Shown one piece after another: positions 16,084-25,911 of a stretch of 64,000 nt of DNA. Both the position numbers and the translations under genes were made by a program. Each line of letters starts with the position of its first letter. Position 1 is the first letter of the stretch. The notes beneath the pieces are model-generated. The model saw only the letters and a program-made list of their open reading frames with translations. It ran no database searches and was not told the origin of the DNA. This DNA comes from Phytohabitans maris. Lineage in GTDB: Bacteria > Actinomycetota > Actinomycetes > Mycobacteriales > Micromonosporaceae. The stretch is from NCBI RefSeq assembly GCF_031085175.1, contig NZ_JAVHUY010000010.1, positions 1-64,000 of the forward strand. Direction: 5' to 3'.

Positions 16084-19000
16084 ATGACCACGGCAAAGCA
16101 GGTGAGTACCCGGCCCGCGTCGGACGAGGCCGCCGTTCTCAATGAGCTGGCCGACGCGCTGCGGCGGGTGCGCCGCGGTGATCTGAAGGTGCGCCTACCG
16201 CGCCGGGCCGGAGTGGCCGGCGAGGTGGCTGACGCGTTCAACGACGTGGTGGCTCTCCAAGAGCGACAAAACCTGGAGGTACGGAAAATCAGCCGGATCG
16301 TCGGGCGGGACGGCCGGCTCACCGAGCGCTTGGACGAGGAGGGCGTCGACGGCGCCTGGGCCGATCACGCCCGGGCCATCAACTCGCTCATCGACGACCT
16401 GGGGCGCCCGACCACCGAGATCTCCCGGGTCATCGTGGCGGTCGCTGACGGCGACCTCTCCCAGCACATGGCGCTGGAGATCGACGGCCGGCCGCTGCGC
16501 GGCGAGTTCCTCCGCATTGGACGCACGGTCAACACGATGGTGGACCAGCTCTCGTCGTTCGCCGACGAGGTGACCCGGGTGGCGCGCGAGGTCGGCACGG
16601 ACGGCGCGTTGGGCGGCCAGGCCGACGTGCGCGGCGTCGCCGGCACCTGGCGCGACCTGACCGACTCGGTCAACACCATGGCCTCCAACCTCACCAGCCA
16701 GGTGCGGTCGATCTCGCAGGTGACCACCGCGATCGCCCGCGGCGACCTCTCCCAGAAGATCACGGTGTCGGCCAAGGGCGAGGTCGCCGAGCTGGCCCAC
16801 ACGATCAACTCGCTCACCGACACGCTGCGGACCTTCGCCGAGCAGGTGACCCGGGTGGCCCGCGAAGTGGGCACCGAGGGCAAGCTCGGTGGTCAGGCCA
16901 AGGTGCCCAACGTGGCGGGCATCTGGAAGGACCTCACCGACAACGTCAACTCGATGGCCTCCAACCTGACCGCCCAGGTGCGAAACATCGCGCAGGTCTC
17001 CACGGCGGTGGCCAAGGGCGACCTGTCGCAGACCATCACGGTGGCCGCCCAGGGCGAGATCCTGGAGCTGAAGAACACCATGAACACGATGGTCGACCAG
17101 CTCTCCTCGTTCGCCGAGGAAGTGACCCGTGTGGCCCGCGAGGTGGGCACCGAGGGCAAGCTCGGCGGTCAGGCCCAGGTGCGCGGCGTCGCGGGCACCT
17201 GGCGTGACCTGACCGAGAGCGTCAACCAGCTCGCCGGAAACCTCACCGCCCAGGTGCGAAACATCGCGCAGGTCTCGACCGCGGTGGCCAAGGGCGACCT
17301 GTCGCAGAAGATCACAGTGGACGCTCGCGGCGAGATTCTCGAACTCAAGAGCACCGTGAACACGATGGTCGACCAGCTCTCCTCGTTCGCCGACGAGGTC
17401 ACCCGGGTCGCCCGCGAGGTGGGCACCGAGGGCAAGCTCGGCGGTCAGGCCCAGGTGAAGGGCGTGCTGGGCACCTGGCGCGACCTCACCGACAACGTCA
17501 ACTCGATGGCCTCCAACCTCACGTCCCAGGTGCGAAACATCGCGAGCGTCACCACCGCGGTCGCCAAGGGCGACCTGTCGCAGAAGATCACAGTGGACGC
17601 TCGCGGCGAGATCCTCGAACTCAAGAGCACCGTGAACACGATGGTCGACCAGCTCTCCTCGTTCGCCGACGAGGTCACCCGGGTGGCCCGCGAGGTGGGC
17701 ACCGAGGGCAAGCTCGGCGGTCAGGCCCAGGTGCGGGGCGTGGCCGGTACGTGGCGTGACCTGACGGACAACGTCAACTTCATGGCCTCCAACCTCACAT
17801 CTCAGGTGCGAAACATCGCCCAGGTCTCCACCGCCGTGGCCCGCGGCGACCTCTCCCAGAAGATCACCGTGGACGCGCAGGGTGAGATCTGGGAGCTGAA
17901 GAACACCATGAACACGATGGTCGACCAGCTCTCCTCGTTCGCGGAGGAGGTCACCCGGGTGGCCCGCGAGGTGGGCACCGAGGGCAAGCTCGGCGGTCAG
18001 GCCCAGGTACGGGGCGTGGCCGGTACATGGCGTGACCTGACGGACAACGTCAACTTCATGGCCTCCAACCTCACCGCCCAGGTGCGAAACATCGCGAGCG
18101 TCACCACCGCGGTCGCCAAGGGCGACCTCTCGCAAAAGATCACGGTGGACGCCGAGGGCGAGATCCTGGAGCTGAAGCAGACCGTCAACACGATGGTCGA
18201 CCAGCTCTCCTCGTTCGCCGAGGAGGTCACCCGGGTCGGCCGCGAGGTGGGTATCGAGGGCAAGCTGGGCGGCCTGGCCCGGGTGAAGGGCGTCTCGGGT
18301 ACCTGGCGCGACCTCACCGAAAACGTCAACCAGCTCGCCGCGACGCTCACCACCCAGCTCCGGGCGATCGCGCAGGTCTCCACATCGGTGACCAAGGGCG
18401 ACCTGACCCAGCGGATCACGGTCGAGGCGCAGGGCGAGGTCGCCGAGCTCAAGGACAACATCAACCAGATGATCGTGGCGCTGCGGGAGACCACCCGCAA
18501 GAACGCCGAGCAGAGCTGGCTCGACTCCAACCTGGCCCGGATCGGCGGTCTGCTCCAGGGCCAGCGCGACCTCGGCGAGGTCTGCCGGATGCTGATGGGC
18601 GAGGTCACCCCGCTGGTCGAGGCTCAGCTCGGCGCGTTCTTCCTGGTCGACAACGACGAGGCCACGACGCGGCTGCGCCTCGCGGCCTCGTACGGCTACG
18701 TCACGCGTACCAATGAAGTGGTCTTTGGCCCCGGTGAAGGGCTGATCGGCCAGGCGGCGGTCTCCCGCCGCATGATCCGGGTGAGCACGGACGCCAGCGG
18801 CGCGCTGACCCTGCGATCGGGGCTGCTGACCACGAAGCCCCGCGACGTGGTGGTGCTGCCGATCCTCTTCGAGGGCGAGATGCTCGGCGTGATCGAGTTC
18901 GCCTCGGTCAACGCCTTCAACGACCTGCACATCTCGTTCCTGGAGCGGCTCGTCTCCACGATCGGCATCGCGCTCAACACCATCCAGGCCAACCGGCGTA

Positions 19001-20454
19001 CCGAGGAGCTGCTCTCCCAGTCGCAGCGGCTGGCGCACGAGCTGCAGGCGCAGTCGGAGGAGCTGCAGCGCACCAACGCCGAGCTGGAAGACAAGGCACA
19101 GCTGCTCTCCGAGCAGAAGGCCAACATCGAGACGAAGAACCGGGAGATCGAGCTGGCCCGGATCGGCCTGGAGGAGAAGGCGCAGCAGCTCACGCGCGCC
19201 TCGGCGTACAAGTCGGAGTTCCTCGCCAACATGAGCCACGAGCTGCGTACCCCGCTCAACTCGCTGCTGCTGCTGGCCCGGCTGCTCGCCGACAACCCGG
19301 AGCACAACCTGACCGACAAGCAGATCGAGTTCGCCCGCACCATCCACAGTGCTGGGTCCGACCTGCTCTCGCTGATCGACGACATCCTCGACGTCGCCAA
19401 GATCGAGGCCGGCCGGATGGACGTCGAGCCCACCGAGGTCAACGTCCAGGACATCCGGGCGTACGTCGAGCAGGCGTTCACGCCGCAGGCCGAGGAGAAG
19501 GGCCTCGACTTCACGGTGAGCGTCGACACCGGCATACCGGCCGCCGTGATCACGGACGCCCAGCGGCTCCAGCAGATCCTGCGCAACCTGCTGTCGAACG
19601 CGGTGAAGTTCACCGACAGCGGCTCGGTCACGCTGACCATCGAGCCGGCGGGACCGGAGGAGCAGGCGGCGTCGGCGCGGCCGCTGGTCGCGTTCACGGT
19701 CGCCGACAGCGGCATCGGGATCTCGGAAGACAAGTTCGACCTCATCTTCGAGGCGTTCCAGCAGGCCGACGGCACGACCAGCCGGCGGTACGGCGGCACC
19801 GGCCTCGGCCTGTCGATCAGCCGCGACCTGGCCCGGCTGCTCGGCGGCACGATCACGGTCTCGTCGACGCCGGGCAGCGGCTCGACGTTCACGCTGCTCC
19901 TGCCGGACGTGCTGATGCCGGACTCGGTGCAGACGCCGCTGCCGCTCTCGCTGCCAGTGACCAAGTCCAACCTGCCCGCCCTGCCGGCGCTGGCCGACCT
20001 GCCGATGCTGCGGCAGCCGCCGGAGGGCGAGCGGCCGGCCTCGCCCGCCGCGCGCCAGCTCGACGGCGCCACAGTGCTGATCATCGATGACGATGTGCGC
20101 AACGTCTTCGCCCTGACCAGTGCACTGGAGCTGCACGGCATGACCGTTCTCTACTCGGACAACGGGGTCGATGGCGTACGGTTGCTGGCGGAGCACCCGG
20201 AGGTGGACATCGTGCTGATGGACGCGATGATGCCCGACCAGGACGGCTACGAGACGACGCGCGCCATCCGCCGCAACCACCGCTTCGCCGAACTGCCCGT
20301 CGTCTTCCTCACCGCCAAGGCGATGCCCGGCGACCAGGAGTCGGCGATCGGCGCGGGTGCGAGCGACTACATCACCAAGCCCGTCGACCTCGACGAGCTG
20401 ATCGAGATGATGGCCGCCTGGGTCAACGGCGGCGGCCGGGAAGTAAGCGCATGA
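16084..20454 (+). CDS. Giant soluble poly-HAMP hybrid histidine kinase
   Basis: 1456 aa from ATG 16084 (GCGAGGA six bases upstream); a GTG five codons earlier is possible but weaker. An N-terminal degenerate HAMP-like unit is followed by eight HAMP-type units spaced about 92 residues, each with GDLSQ and most with GTWRDLT (about 120-780). Then come a GAF domain (about 810-950), a long coiled coil (about 960-1040), HisKA with His1052 in SHELRTP, HATPase_c ([11 protein letters not shown]), a Pro-rich linker and a REC domain with Asp1380 in [11 protein letters not shown]. No membrane segment is seen, so the HAMP array is cytosolic. The layout resembles fungal group III kinases (Nik1/Os-1). A lone response regulator follows. 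Confidence 0.95.
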   Translation: MTTAKQVSTRPASDEAAVLNELADALRRVRRGDLKVRLPRRAGVAGEVADAFNDVVALQERQNLEVRKISRIVGRDGRLTERLDEEGVDGAWADHARAINSLIDDLGRPTTEISRVIVAVADGDLSQHMALEIDGRPLRGEFLRIGRTVNTMVDQLSSFADEVTRVAREVGTDGALGGQADVRGVAGTWRDLTDSVNTMASNLTSQVRSISQVTTAIARGDLSQKITVSAKGEVAELAHTINSLTDTLRTFAEQVTRVAREVGTEGKLGGQAKVPNVAGIWKDLTDNVNSMASNLTAQVRNIAQVSTAVAKGDLSQTITVAAQGEILELKNTMNTMVDQLSSFAEEVTRVAREVGTEGKLGGQAQVRGVAGTWRDLTESVNQLAGNLTAQVRNIAQVSTAVAKGDLSQKITVDARGEILELKSTVNTMVDQLSSFADEVTRVAREVGTEGKLGGQAQVKGVLGTWRDLTDNVNSMASNLTSQVRNIASVTTAVAKGDLSQKITVDARGEILELKSTVNTMVDQLSSFADEVTRVAREVGTEGKLGGQAQVRGVAGTWRDLTDNVNFMASNLTSQVRNIAQVSTAVARGDLSQKITVDAQGEIWELKNTMNTMVDQLSSFAEEVTRVAREVGTEGKLGGQAQVRGVAGTWRDLTDNVNFMASNLTAQVRNIASVTTAVAKGDLSQKITVDAEGEILELKQTVNTMVDQLSSFAEEVTRVGREVGIEGKLGGLARVKGVSGTWRDLTENVNQLAATLTTQLRAIAQVSTSVTKGDLTQRITVEAQGEVAELKDNINQMIVALRETTRKNAEQSWLDSNLARIGGLLQGQRDLGEVCRMLMGEVTPLVEAQLGAFFLVDNDEATTRLRLAASYGYVTRTNEVVFGPGEGLIGQAAVSRRMIRVSTDASGALTLRSGLLTTKPRDVVVLPILFEGEMLGVIEFASVNAFNDLHISFLERLVSTIGIALNTIQANRRTEELLSQSQRLAHELQAQSEELQRTNAELEDKAQLLSEQKANIETKNREIELARIGLEEKAQQLTRASAYKSEFLANMSHELRTPLNSLLLLARLLADNPEHNLTDKQIEFARTIHSAGSDLLSLIDDILDVAKIEAGRMDVEPTEVNVQDIRAYVEQAFTPQAEEKGLDFTVSVDTGIPAAVITDAQRLQQILRNLLSNAVKFTDSGSVTLTIEPAGPEEQAASARPLVAFTVADSGIGISEDKFDLIFEAFQQADGTTSRRYGGTGLGLSISRDLARLLGGTITVSSTPGSGSTFTLLLPDVLMPDSVQTPLPLSLPVTKSNLPALPALADLPMLRQPPEGERPASPAARQLDGATVLIIDDDVRNVFALTSALELHGMTVLYSDNGVDGVRLLAEHPEVDIVLMDAMMPDQDGYETTRAIRRNHRFAELPVVFLTAKAMPGDQESAIGAGASDYITKPVDLDELIEMMAAWVNGGGREVSA
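16705..18480 (+). repeat. 276-bp coding repeats encoding HAMP units
   Basis: Within the kinase gene, units of 276 bp recur about six and a half times with high DNA identity, including long identical blocks around the codons for GTEGKLGGQ and [11 protein letters not shown]. Such identity suggests recent duplication or gene conversion, and makes copy number liable to vary and to be misassembled. Confidence 0.9.
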
Positions 20455-20521
20455 GTGAGCGGGGCACCCGGCACCCGCGCACGACGACGGTGAGCGAGCG
20501 AGCAAAGGAAGGCTCTGCCTG

Positions 20522-21064
20522 ATGGGTGTCGCCAAGGCACTGCTGGTCGACGACCGGCGCGACAACCTGGTCGCGCTCGAAGCCATCCTCCAGGGCCTGC
20601 CGGTGCATACGGTCGCGGTGGAAAGCGGCGAGGCCGCGCTCAAGCAGCTGCTCGTCGACGACTTCGCGGTGATCCTGCTCGACGCGCAGATGCCCGATAT
20701 GGACGGCTTCGAGACCGCCAGCCACATCAAGCGGCGCGAGCGCACCCGCCACGTCCCGATCATCTTCCTGACCGCCGCCGACCGCGACGCCCAACTGGCC
20801 CTGCGCGGGTACTCGGTCGGCGCGGTCGACTACCTGACCAAGCCGTTCGACCCGTGGGTGCTGCGCGCCAAGGTGTCCGTCTTCGTCGACCTCTGGATCA
20901 AGACGCAGCAGCTACAGGCCCAGTCCGAAGTGGTCCGCGAGCGGGAAGCGCAGTGGCGGGTCCTGACCGAGGCCGTCGACGAGGCCACCGCGCTACTGCG
21001 CTCGACCGACCCGGACGCCCGCGACCGCGCGGTAACACTTTTGGAACAGGCCCGCTGGGGCTGA
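20522..21064 (+). CDS. Response regulator with C-terminal coiled tail
   Basis: 180 aa. The receiver domain occupies about residues 5-125 with the acidic pair DD (10-11), phospho-acceptor Asp54 in [12 protein letters not shown], conserved Thr in FLTAAD and Lys in YLTKPFD. The remaining about 55 residues are helical and charged with no DNA-binding or enzymatic domain, so it probably acts by protein contact. It starts 67 bp after the hybrid kinase with a good AAAGGAAGG site, suggesting the two form a phosphorelay. Confidence 0.92.
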   Translation: MGVAKALLVDDRRDNLVALEAILQGLPVHTVAVESGEAALKQLLVDDFAVILLDAQMPDMDGFETASHIKRRERTRHVPIIFLTAADRDAQLALRGYSVGAVDYLTKPFDPWVLRAKVSVFVDLWIKTQQLQAQSEVVREREAQWRVLTEAVDEATALLRSTDPDARDRAVTLLEQARWG

Positions 21065-21070
21065 GCCCTT

Positions 21071-21120
21071 GATCAAAGCTCCCCCCAAGTCGTTAGAGCA
21101 GCTTGGGGGGAGCTTCGATC
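21071..21120. repeat. Long hairpin repeat (family copy 1)
   Basis: A 19-nt arm beginning GATCAAAGCTCC (21071-21089) pairs with 21102-21120 with only one G-U mismatch around a 12-nt loop. It lies 7 bp after the response-regulator stop. A related hairpin with the same outer and loop motifs (GATC-AAGCTCC, AAGTCG-TAGA) lies 3' of the ABC permease at 46885-46935, and a half-copy GATCGAAGCTCC is at 21139-21150. It probably acts as a terminator or mRNA-end stabiliser and looks like a dispersed REP-type family. Confidence 0.8.
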
Positions 21121-21245
21121 ATCGAGAACGCGAGTCATGATCGAAGCTCCGTTCACGTCGCCCCTGTCAACACGTGACTTTGTAAGACGGCTCGCTCCAC
21201 TCTCTGGTCCGCAGATTCGCTGGTCAGGGCCGTTGGGGTCGCAGG

Positions 21246-21278
21246 CCCCTCACCGTAGGACTTGACCACGGTGAGGGG
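21246..21278. terminator. Perfect hairpin, terminator-like, no T tract
   Basis: CCCCTCACCGT (21246-21256) is perfectly complementary to ACGGTGAGGGG (21268-21278) with an 11-nt loop. It lies between the hairpin repeat and the lower-GC nuclease-like gene. GC-rich bacteria often terminate at such stems without a U run. From 21281 to 21497 I see no gene; an inverted ATAGGC/GCCTAT pair lies near 21400-21450. Confidence 0.55.
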
Positions 21279-21497
21279 GTCTCAGACGAGCCGATGCGCT
21301 GACCAACTGCACGTCGCGGTACCCCGCGCGGGTTCGTGCCGATTGGGCCGCCGTCCCCGTTGCCCTTGATCCTCGTTGGGCGTGTGTGATCACAAGCGCG
21401 ATAGGCACGGCCGGATTTTCGACCCTTGGGCCTCTAGGCACGTCGGCCTATCGGGGGGACAATGACCAGTCTTACCTCTAGAAGATCCGGAGTTACG

Positions 21498-23738
21498 ATG
21501 GTCTCGTACGACAGGTTCAAGTACGCCTTGTCGAACCTAGACGGTCGCCAGTGGCGACTCTTCGAGATCCTCGCAAATACATTCCTGTCCGAAGAATTCC
21601 CGAACCTGCGGCCTTTGGCCGGCGCCGCAGGTGACGATGGCATGGATGCCAGCCTGTTTCAGGCAACTGACGATCCCGCAACGGTCCTTCAGTATTCTGT
21701 CCGGAGGGACTGGTCGAATAAGATCATCGAGACATGCGACAGGCTCCAAGAGACTCAGCCTGATACGAACGTCTTGGTTTATGCGACGAATCAGGAGATT
21801 GGCGCTGGCGGCAACACTCTGAAGAAGTCGATTCGATCAAAGTATCGAATCTTTCTGGATATTCGCGACCGAGAGTGGTTTCTAACTCAAAGAAATGCCT
21901 CAGCGAAGGTCACTGAGGAGGCAGAGGAATTCTGCGAAAAAGTCGCCGATCCGCAACTCTTCGGCAAGTCGAGCATTGATCGACAAGCCAAGGCGCTGAG
22001 CGACCTCGAAGCCAAAGCAGCGTTCGTCTACCTTGGCCTTCAATGGGCCGATGATATGCGCGAAAAGGGGCTGACCAAGCTCTGCTTTGAAGCCCTCGTC
22101 CGTTCTGTTCTTCGCGAGACCACTTCCGAGGAGAGACTTGGCCGGTCGCAGATCCGCGAACAGATTGCGAAGCTACTACCTGCCCACCACCGTGGGACTC
22201 TGGATGTTCAGGTGGACGGTGCTCTCGCTCGGCTCTCCAAAGTTTACATCCGTCACTGGAAGAAGCCTGACGAATTCTGCCTCACATGGCAGGAGCGGGT
22301 GAGATTGGCGGAACGGTTAGCGCAAGTGGCATCGCTTGACGATGCATTAACTGCGGAGTTGAAGCGTACGATAAATGTCACGGCCAGCGAGATGGGGATT
22401 GACGAGTCGACCCTTCCCAGGCAGACCGTCGACATAACCCGAAAAGTGGTCGAGAAAGTCCTTCTCGACCGTGGAGAGTTCTTCGCCAGCGCGGTAACTC
22501 GCGAAAATGCAGGGAGCTTCGTCAGTTTCGAAGACATTGAAGCAGTCGTCTTCCAAGAGATAGCACAGAATCGCGTGGCTCGGGGACTCGATCCTCGTCT
22601 GCTTGTCGCTTCCGTTCAGTCGATTTTCCTTAACTCCACGGAAGAGGTGCGAAAGTGCCTGCGAAGCCTTGCTGACACCTATACGCTCTTCGCCTTCATG
22701 CGGGAAACGCCAGACGTCCAGTCGGCAGTAGTCAAGATCTTCTCTGACGGAGATATCTGGCTCGACACCAACGTCGTACTTCCGTTGTTGGCCGAGACGT
22801 TAATAGATGAGCCCGCACGTTCGCACACGTTTCTCATTCGGGCAGCAGTAGAGTGCGGCCTGCGCCTCTTTGTCACCGATGGGGTTCTAGAGGAAGTCGC
22901 AACACATATCAACCGGTGCCGAAGCTATGCATGGTCCTTGGGCCAGGAAGGCGCCAAGGGAAGTCCTCCGTTTCTCTTGAACGCCTATTCGCTGTCAGGC
23001 CGTGACATGGGCGGCTTTCTCCAGTGGCTCGAAAACTTTGCGGGGACGAGACGTCTAGAAGACGATGTTGCGGACTATCTACTTGACGAACATCATATCG
23101 ATGTGCAAGACCTTTCCGCAGAAGCCGATCGAGCCGAGCAGGAACTGCGTGCGGCAGTCGGAGAACTCTGGCATCAGGTTCGAGAGGCACGAGACAAGCG
23201 GAACGAAAAGCTCGGTGTTCCGCCGATGGATCCTGTGACTCGGTCGAAGCTCGTAGCCCATGACGTAACAAACTATGTTGGCGTCATTGTTCGTCGCCAG
23301 GATCGCAACGAGCGTCGAGGGGCGTTCGGCTATCGTAGCTGGTGGCTAACCCTGGACCGCTCTGCCTTGCGAATGCATAACGATCTAAAGGCATATCTGC
23401 GGGATCGCCCACCCGCCTCACCAGCGATCAGTCCGGACTTTATGTTGCACTATCTAGCGGTAGGGCCGGTACGAGCCCGCATCTCGCGGCGGACAGAGGA
23501 GACGCTCCCCCTCATGATGAATATGTCCGTGTTGGACGCTGTGCCGCGCGATCTTCTCGATTTGGCCGACTCTTTGCGTATAGAACTAGCCGGTCTGCCA
23601 CCGAACGTCATTTCCAGAAAGATCCGAGACACCCTAGATGAGGCTCGCTTTATCCTGGGCCCGAATGCTATTGGCGGTGACGCGAAGTTGACGGACGAGG
23701 TCAAAGCCCGACTTATTTCGCAGGCCAAGGGCCGGTAG
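21498..23738 (+). CDS. Putative two-nuclease protein: PD-(D/E)XK-like N-terminus and PIN-like C-terminus
   Basis: 746 aa from ATG 21498 (CGGAG five bases upstream); ATG 21462 would add 12 residues. N-terminus (about 10-110): GDDGMDASLF followed by VLQYSVRRDW and NKI, resembling Mrr-like restriction-endonuclease folds, though the usual Lys of the (D/E/Q)XK triplet is replaced by Ser. The middle is helical and unrecognised. C-terminus: PIN-like, with acidic residues at Asp423 (WLDTNVVLPLL), Glu465/466 (GVLEEV), Asp589 (AHDVTNYVGV) and Asp620 (LTLDRS). Base composition is clearly lower in GC than all neighbours, with many A/T-ending codons, suggesting transfer. No partner gene is adjacent. Domain calls come from motif pattern only; a role in defence is inference. 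Confidence 0.7.
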   Translation: MVSYDRFKYALSNLDGRQWRLFEILANTFLSEEFPNLRPLAGAAGDDGMDASLFQATDDPATVLQYSVRRDWSNKIIETCDRLQETQPDTNVLVYATNQEIGAGGNTLKKSIRSKYRIFLDIRDREWFLTQRNASAKVTEEAEEFCEKVADPQLFGKSSIDRQAKALSDLEAKAAFVYLGLQWADDMREKGLTKLCFEALVRSVLRETTSEERLGRSQIREQIAKLLPAHHRGTLDVQVDGALARLSKVYIRHWKKPDEFCLTWQERVRLAERLAQVASLDDALTAELKRTINVTASEMGIDESTLPRQTVDITRKVVEKVLLDRGEFFASAVTRENAGSFVSFEDIEAVVFQEIAQNRVARGLDPRLLVASVQSIFLNSTEEVRKCLRSLADTYTLFAFMRETPDVQSAVVKIFSDGDIWLDTNVVLPLLAETLIDEPARSHTFLIRAAVECGLRLFVTDGVLEEVATHINRCRSYAWSLGQEGAKGSPPFLLNAYSLSGRDMGGFLQWLENFAGTRRLEDDVADYLLDEHHIDVQDLSAEADRAEQELRAAVGELWHQVREARDKRNEKLGVPPMDPVTRSKLVAHDVTNYVGVIVRRQDRNERRGAFGYRSWWLTLDRSALRMHNDLKAYLRDRPPASPAISPDFMLHYLAVGPVRARISRRTEETLPLMMNMSVLDAVPRDLLDLADSLRIELAGLPPNVISRKIRDTLDEARFILGPNAIGGDAKLTDEVKARLISQAKGR

Positions 23739-24021
23739 GGGCCTGGGAGGATGTTGACGCCACATAGACCCTGTTATGCGCGGCCATTCGGCGGCGGCTG
23801 AGGCCACGTTGCTGGCGCTTGAATCGGGCAAATGAAGGCTCGCCAGGCGTCCAGCGCAGGTAAAAGGGACCAGGAAACCCCTCCACCGCTCAACCCCGGC
23901 TGTCAACCAGCTTCTACAGCTCGCGAGAGGTCGGTGCATGGGTTTATCGACGCGCTCACCATGGCTTGGCCCATCGGGATGATCCCGCATTCGTGGCGAT
24001 GAAGCCGGCGTTCGGCTCCGT
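23739..24021. other. Non-coding flank of the lower-GC islet
   Basis: 283 bp with no convincing gene, hairpin or promoter. Composition changes from the lower-GC islet back to the chromosomal norm by about 24000. I found no direct repeat, integrase fragment or tRNA edge marking an attachment site. Confidence 0.4.
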
Positions 24022-24804
24022 TCAGTGGTGGGTGGGGCCGCCGGGGAGGGCGGCCAGTTCGGACCAGACCTTGTCGTCCACAGGTATGCCGTCGCGGACG
24101 CGGGCGGCGCGGGTGGCCGCCTCCGCCTCGCCGGGTACGGCCGTTGGGGCGGCGGCCGCCGCGAGCAGGGCGCAGAGGCGCTCGGCGTGCCGGCGAAACT
24201 CGTCCACCGGTCGAAACGCGGCCACGTCGATCGCGACGATGACGGTGCCGCCGGCCGGCTCAGCGCCGCCGAGCAGGCCGCCGACGAGCTGGATCACGAA
24301 GGCCAACCCGGCTTCGGCCGGGATCTCGGCGACCAGGGGCGGGCGGCCGGCGGCGCGGGGGGCTGCCCAGGCCAGCGGGCGCGGGTGGCACATCGCCACG
24401 CCGACCGCGCCCTCCGCCGCGAGGGTCCGCACGTACCCGGTGAGCCGGCCCACGTCGCCGCAGTTGCCGACCGTGGCGCTGGCCACGCCGTACTGCCGGG
24501 CCAGCCGCCGCACGTGCTCGACCGCGACCCGGGCGGCCAGCTCGCCGAACCCGCTGCGCCCGTCCACCACGGCCGCCGCGGCGCGTACGCCGCCGAGTCG
24601 GGGGATCGCCTTGGGGTCCATCGTGCCCGTACTGATCATTTGGAGGTACGTCACGAGGCGGCGGACACCGTACTCTTCATGGCCGGCGAGCTCGGCCTCG
24701 ACCAGCGAAGCGGCCACGACGTCCGCGGCAGTTCGCGGAGCGCCGGCCGCGAGCAGCACTTTCGTGGCGATCGCGACGAGGTCGTGGGCGTGGACCACCG
24801 TCAT
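24022..24804 (-). CDS. Shortened malate/L-lactate dehydrogenase-family (Ldh_2) protein
   Basis: 260 aa from ATG 24804, preceded by a strong GGAGGG. Recognisable family features are the N-terminal helical region ending GHEEYGVRRL, a DGRSGFGELAA segment and VGNCGDVGRLTGYV. Full-length members have about 330-360 residues. Here the text passes directly from PPLVAEIP to GLAFVIQLVGGLLGGA, so about 60-80 residues of the central part (substrate and nucleotide-binding region with the PTTDP-type motif) appear to be missing without a frameshift. It may be inactive or neofunctionalised. Confidence 0.7.
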   Translation of the reverse strand: MTVVHAHDLVAIATKVLLAAGAPRTAADVVAASLVEAELAGHEEYGVRRLVTYLQMISTGTMDPKAIPRLGGVRAAAAVVDGRSGFGELAARVAVEHVRRLARQYGVASATVGNCGDVGRLTGYVRTLAAEGAVGVAMCHPRPLAWAAPRAAGRPPLVAEIPAEAGLAFVIQLVGGLLGGAEPAGGTVIVAIDVAAFRPVDEFRRHAERLCALLAAAAAPTAVPGEAEAATRAARVRDGIPVDDKVWSELAALPGGPTHH

Positions 24805-24904
24805 GCATCCCTCCGGGCAGCCGCGTTCCACCGGACGGAACACACATCCATAGAGCTGTGTCACATTATGGACGTCGGCGCGGAAGCCCGTAAACCCGGA
24901 CAGG

Positions 24905-25846
24905 TCACGATATGGCGGCTATCAACAGTTGTGGATCGACGTTGCCGCCGGAGACCACGGCGACCGTACGCCCGGCCGGCAGCTCCCCGGCGTGGAAGAG
25001 GCGCGCGGCCGTGGTCACGGCGCCCGTCGGCTCGACCACCAGCCGCCCTTCGCGCACGATCCGGGTCATCGCCGCGCGGATCTCGTCCTCCGTCACGGTG
25101 ACGATGCGGTCGAGCCGCTCGCGCAGGTGGGCGAAGGTCAGCTCGGAGAGGTTGACCCGTACGCCGTCGGCCACCGTGCGATAGGTCAGCTCGGTCGGCC
25201 AGGCCACCAGCTCGCCCTTGGCAAGCGACTCCTGGGCGTCGGCGGCCAGCTCCGGCTCGACGCCGACCACCTTCGCGTGCGGCAGCAGCGCGGTGATCGC
25301 GGTCGCCACACCGGAGGCGAGACCACCCCCGCCGACCGGTACCAGCACCACGTCGACGTCCGCCAGGTCCTCGGCGATCTCCAGCCCGACCGTGCCCTGG
25401 CCGGCGATGACGTCCCGGTGGTCGTACGGGGGGATCAGCGCCAGCCCGTCCTTCTCGGCCCGCTCCCGCGCCACGTCCAGCCGCTCCGGCGGGGGCACCA
25501 GCACCACCTCGGCGCCGAGGGCGCGTACCTGCTCGACCTTGACCGCCGGCGCGACGTCCGGGATCACGACCACGCAGGGCGCGCCGGCGCGACGGGCGGC
25601 GTACGCGAGGGCCTGTCCATGGTTCCCGGATGAGTGCGTGATCACCCCGCGGACCCGCTGCGCGTCACTGAGCCGGGCCACGGCGTTGGTCGCGCCGCGG
25701 AGCTTGAACGATCCGACCGGCTGCAGGCTCTCGGGCTTGAGCCAGAGCCCGTCGTCCCAGCGGGCGGGCAGGAGCGGCGTGCGGAGGACCACGCCGGCGA
25801 CGTTGCGGGCGGCGGCGCGGACGTCGTCGAGGGAGATCAGCTGCAT
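24905..25846 (-). CDS. PLP-dependent threonine/serine dehydratase
   Basis: 313 aa, fold type II. The Schiff-base Lys is Lys48 in GSFKLRGA, SSGNHGQALA is the substrate/phosphate loop, and the Gly-rich cofactor loop is VPVGGGGLASG. It lacks the C-terminal ACT regulatory domain of biosynthetic IlvA, so it is a catabolic-type threonine dehydratase or a serine racemase-like enzyme; sequence alone does not decide. It probably deaminates L-threonine or L-serine to the 2-oxo acid. Monocistronic on the minus strand. Confidence 0.9.
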   Translation of the reverse strand: MQLISLDDVRAAARNVAGVVLRTPLLPARWDDGLWLKPESLQPVGSFKLRGATNAVARLSDAQRVRGVITHSSGNHGQALAYAARRAGAPCVVVIPDVAPAVKVEQVRALGAEVVLVPPPERLDVARERAEKDGLALIPPYDHRDVIAGQGTVGLEIAEDLADVDVVLVPVGGGGLASGVATAITALLPHAKVVGVEPELAADAQESLAKGELVAWPTELTYRTVADGVRVNLSELTFAHLRERLDRIVTVTEDEIRAAMTRIVREGRLVVEPTGAVTTAARLFHAGELPAGRTVAVVSGGNVDPQLLIAAIS

Positions 25847-25911
25847 GGGCTCAAGGGTGCCTTATCACGAAGCTGACCTCGGCAGACCGGACAAAAGCCT
25901 AGAATCACCCA

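Noticed and set aside
16195-20763. An antisense open frame of about 1,500 codons opposite the poly-HAMP kinase
   Set aside because: It is the high-GC shadow of the kinase, repeating with the same 276-bp period; no ribosome site, no domains and codon bias in the wrong position.
21040-21056. Similarity of the response-regulator 3' end (TTTTGGAACAGGCCC) to the mobile-element end
   Set aside because: It lies within normal codons (LLEQAR), lacks the TA flank and a partner end; coincidence is likeliest.
21281-24021. Integrative element or prophage around the lower-GC gene
   Set aside because: No integrase, transposase, tRNA end, or flanking direct repeats could be seen; only one gene is atypical.
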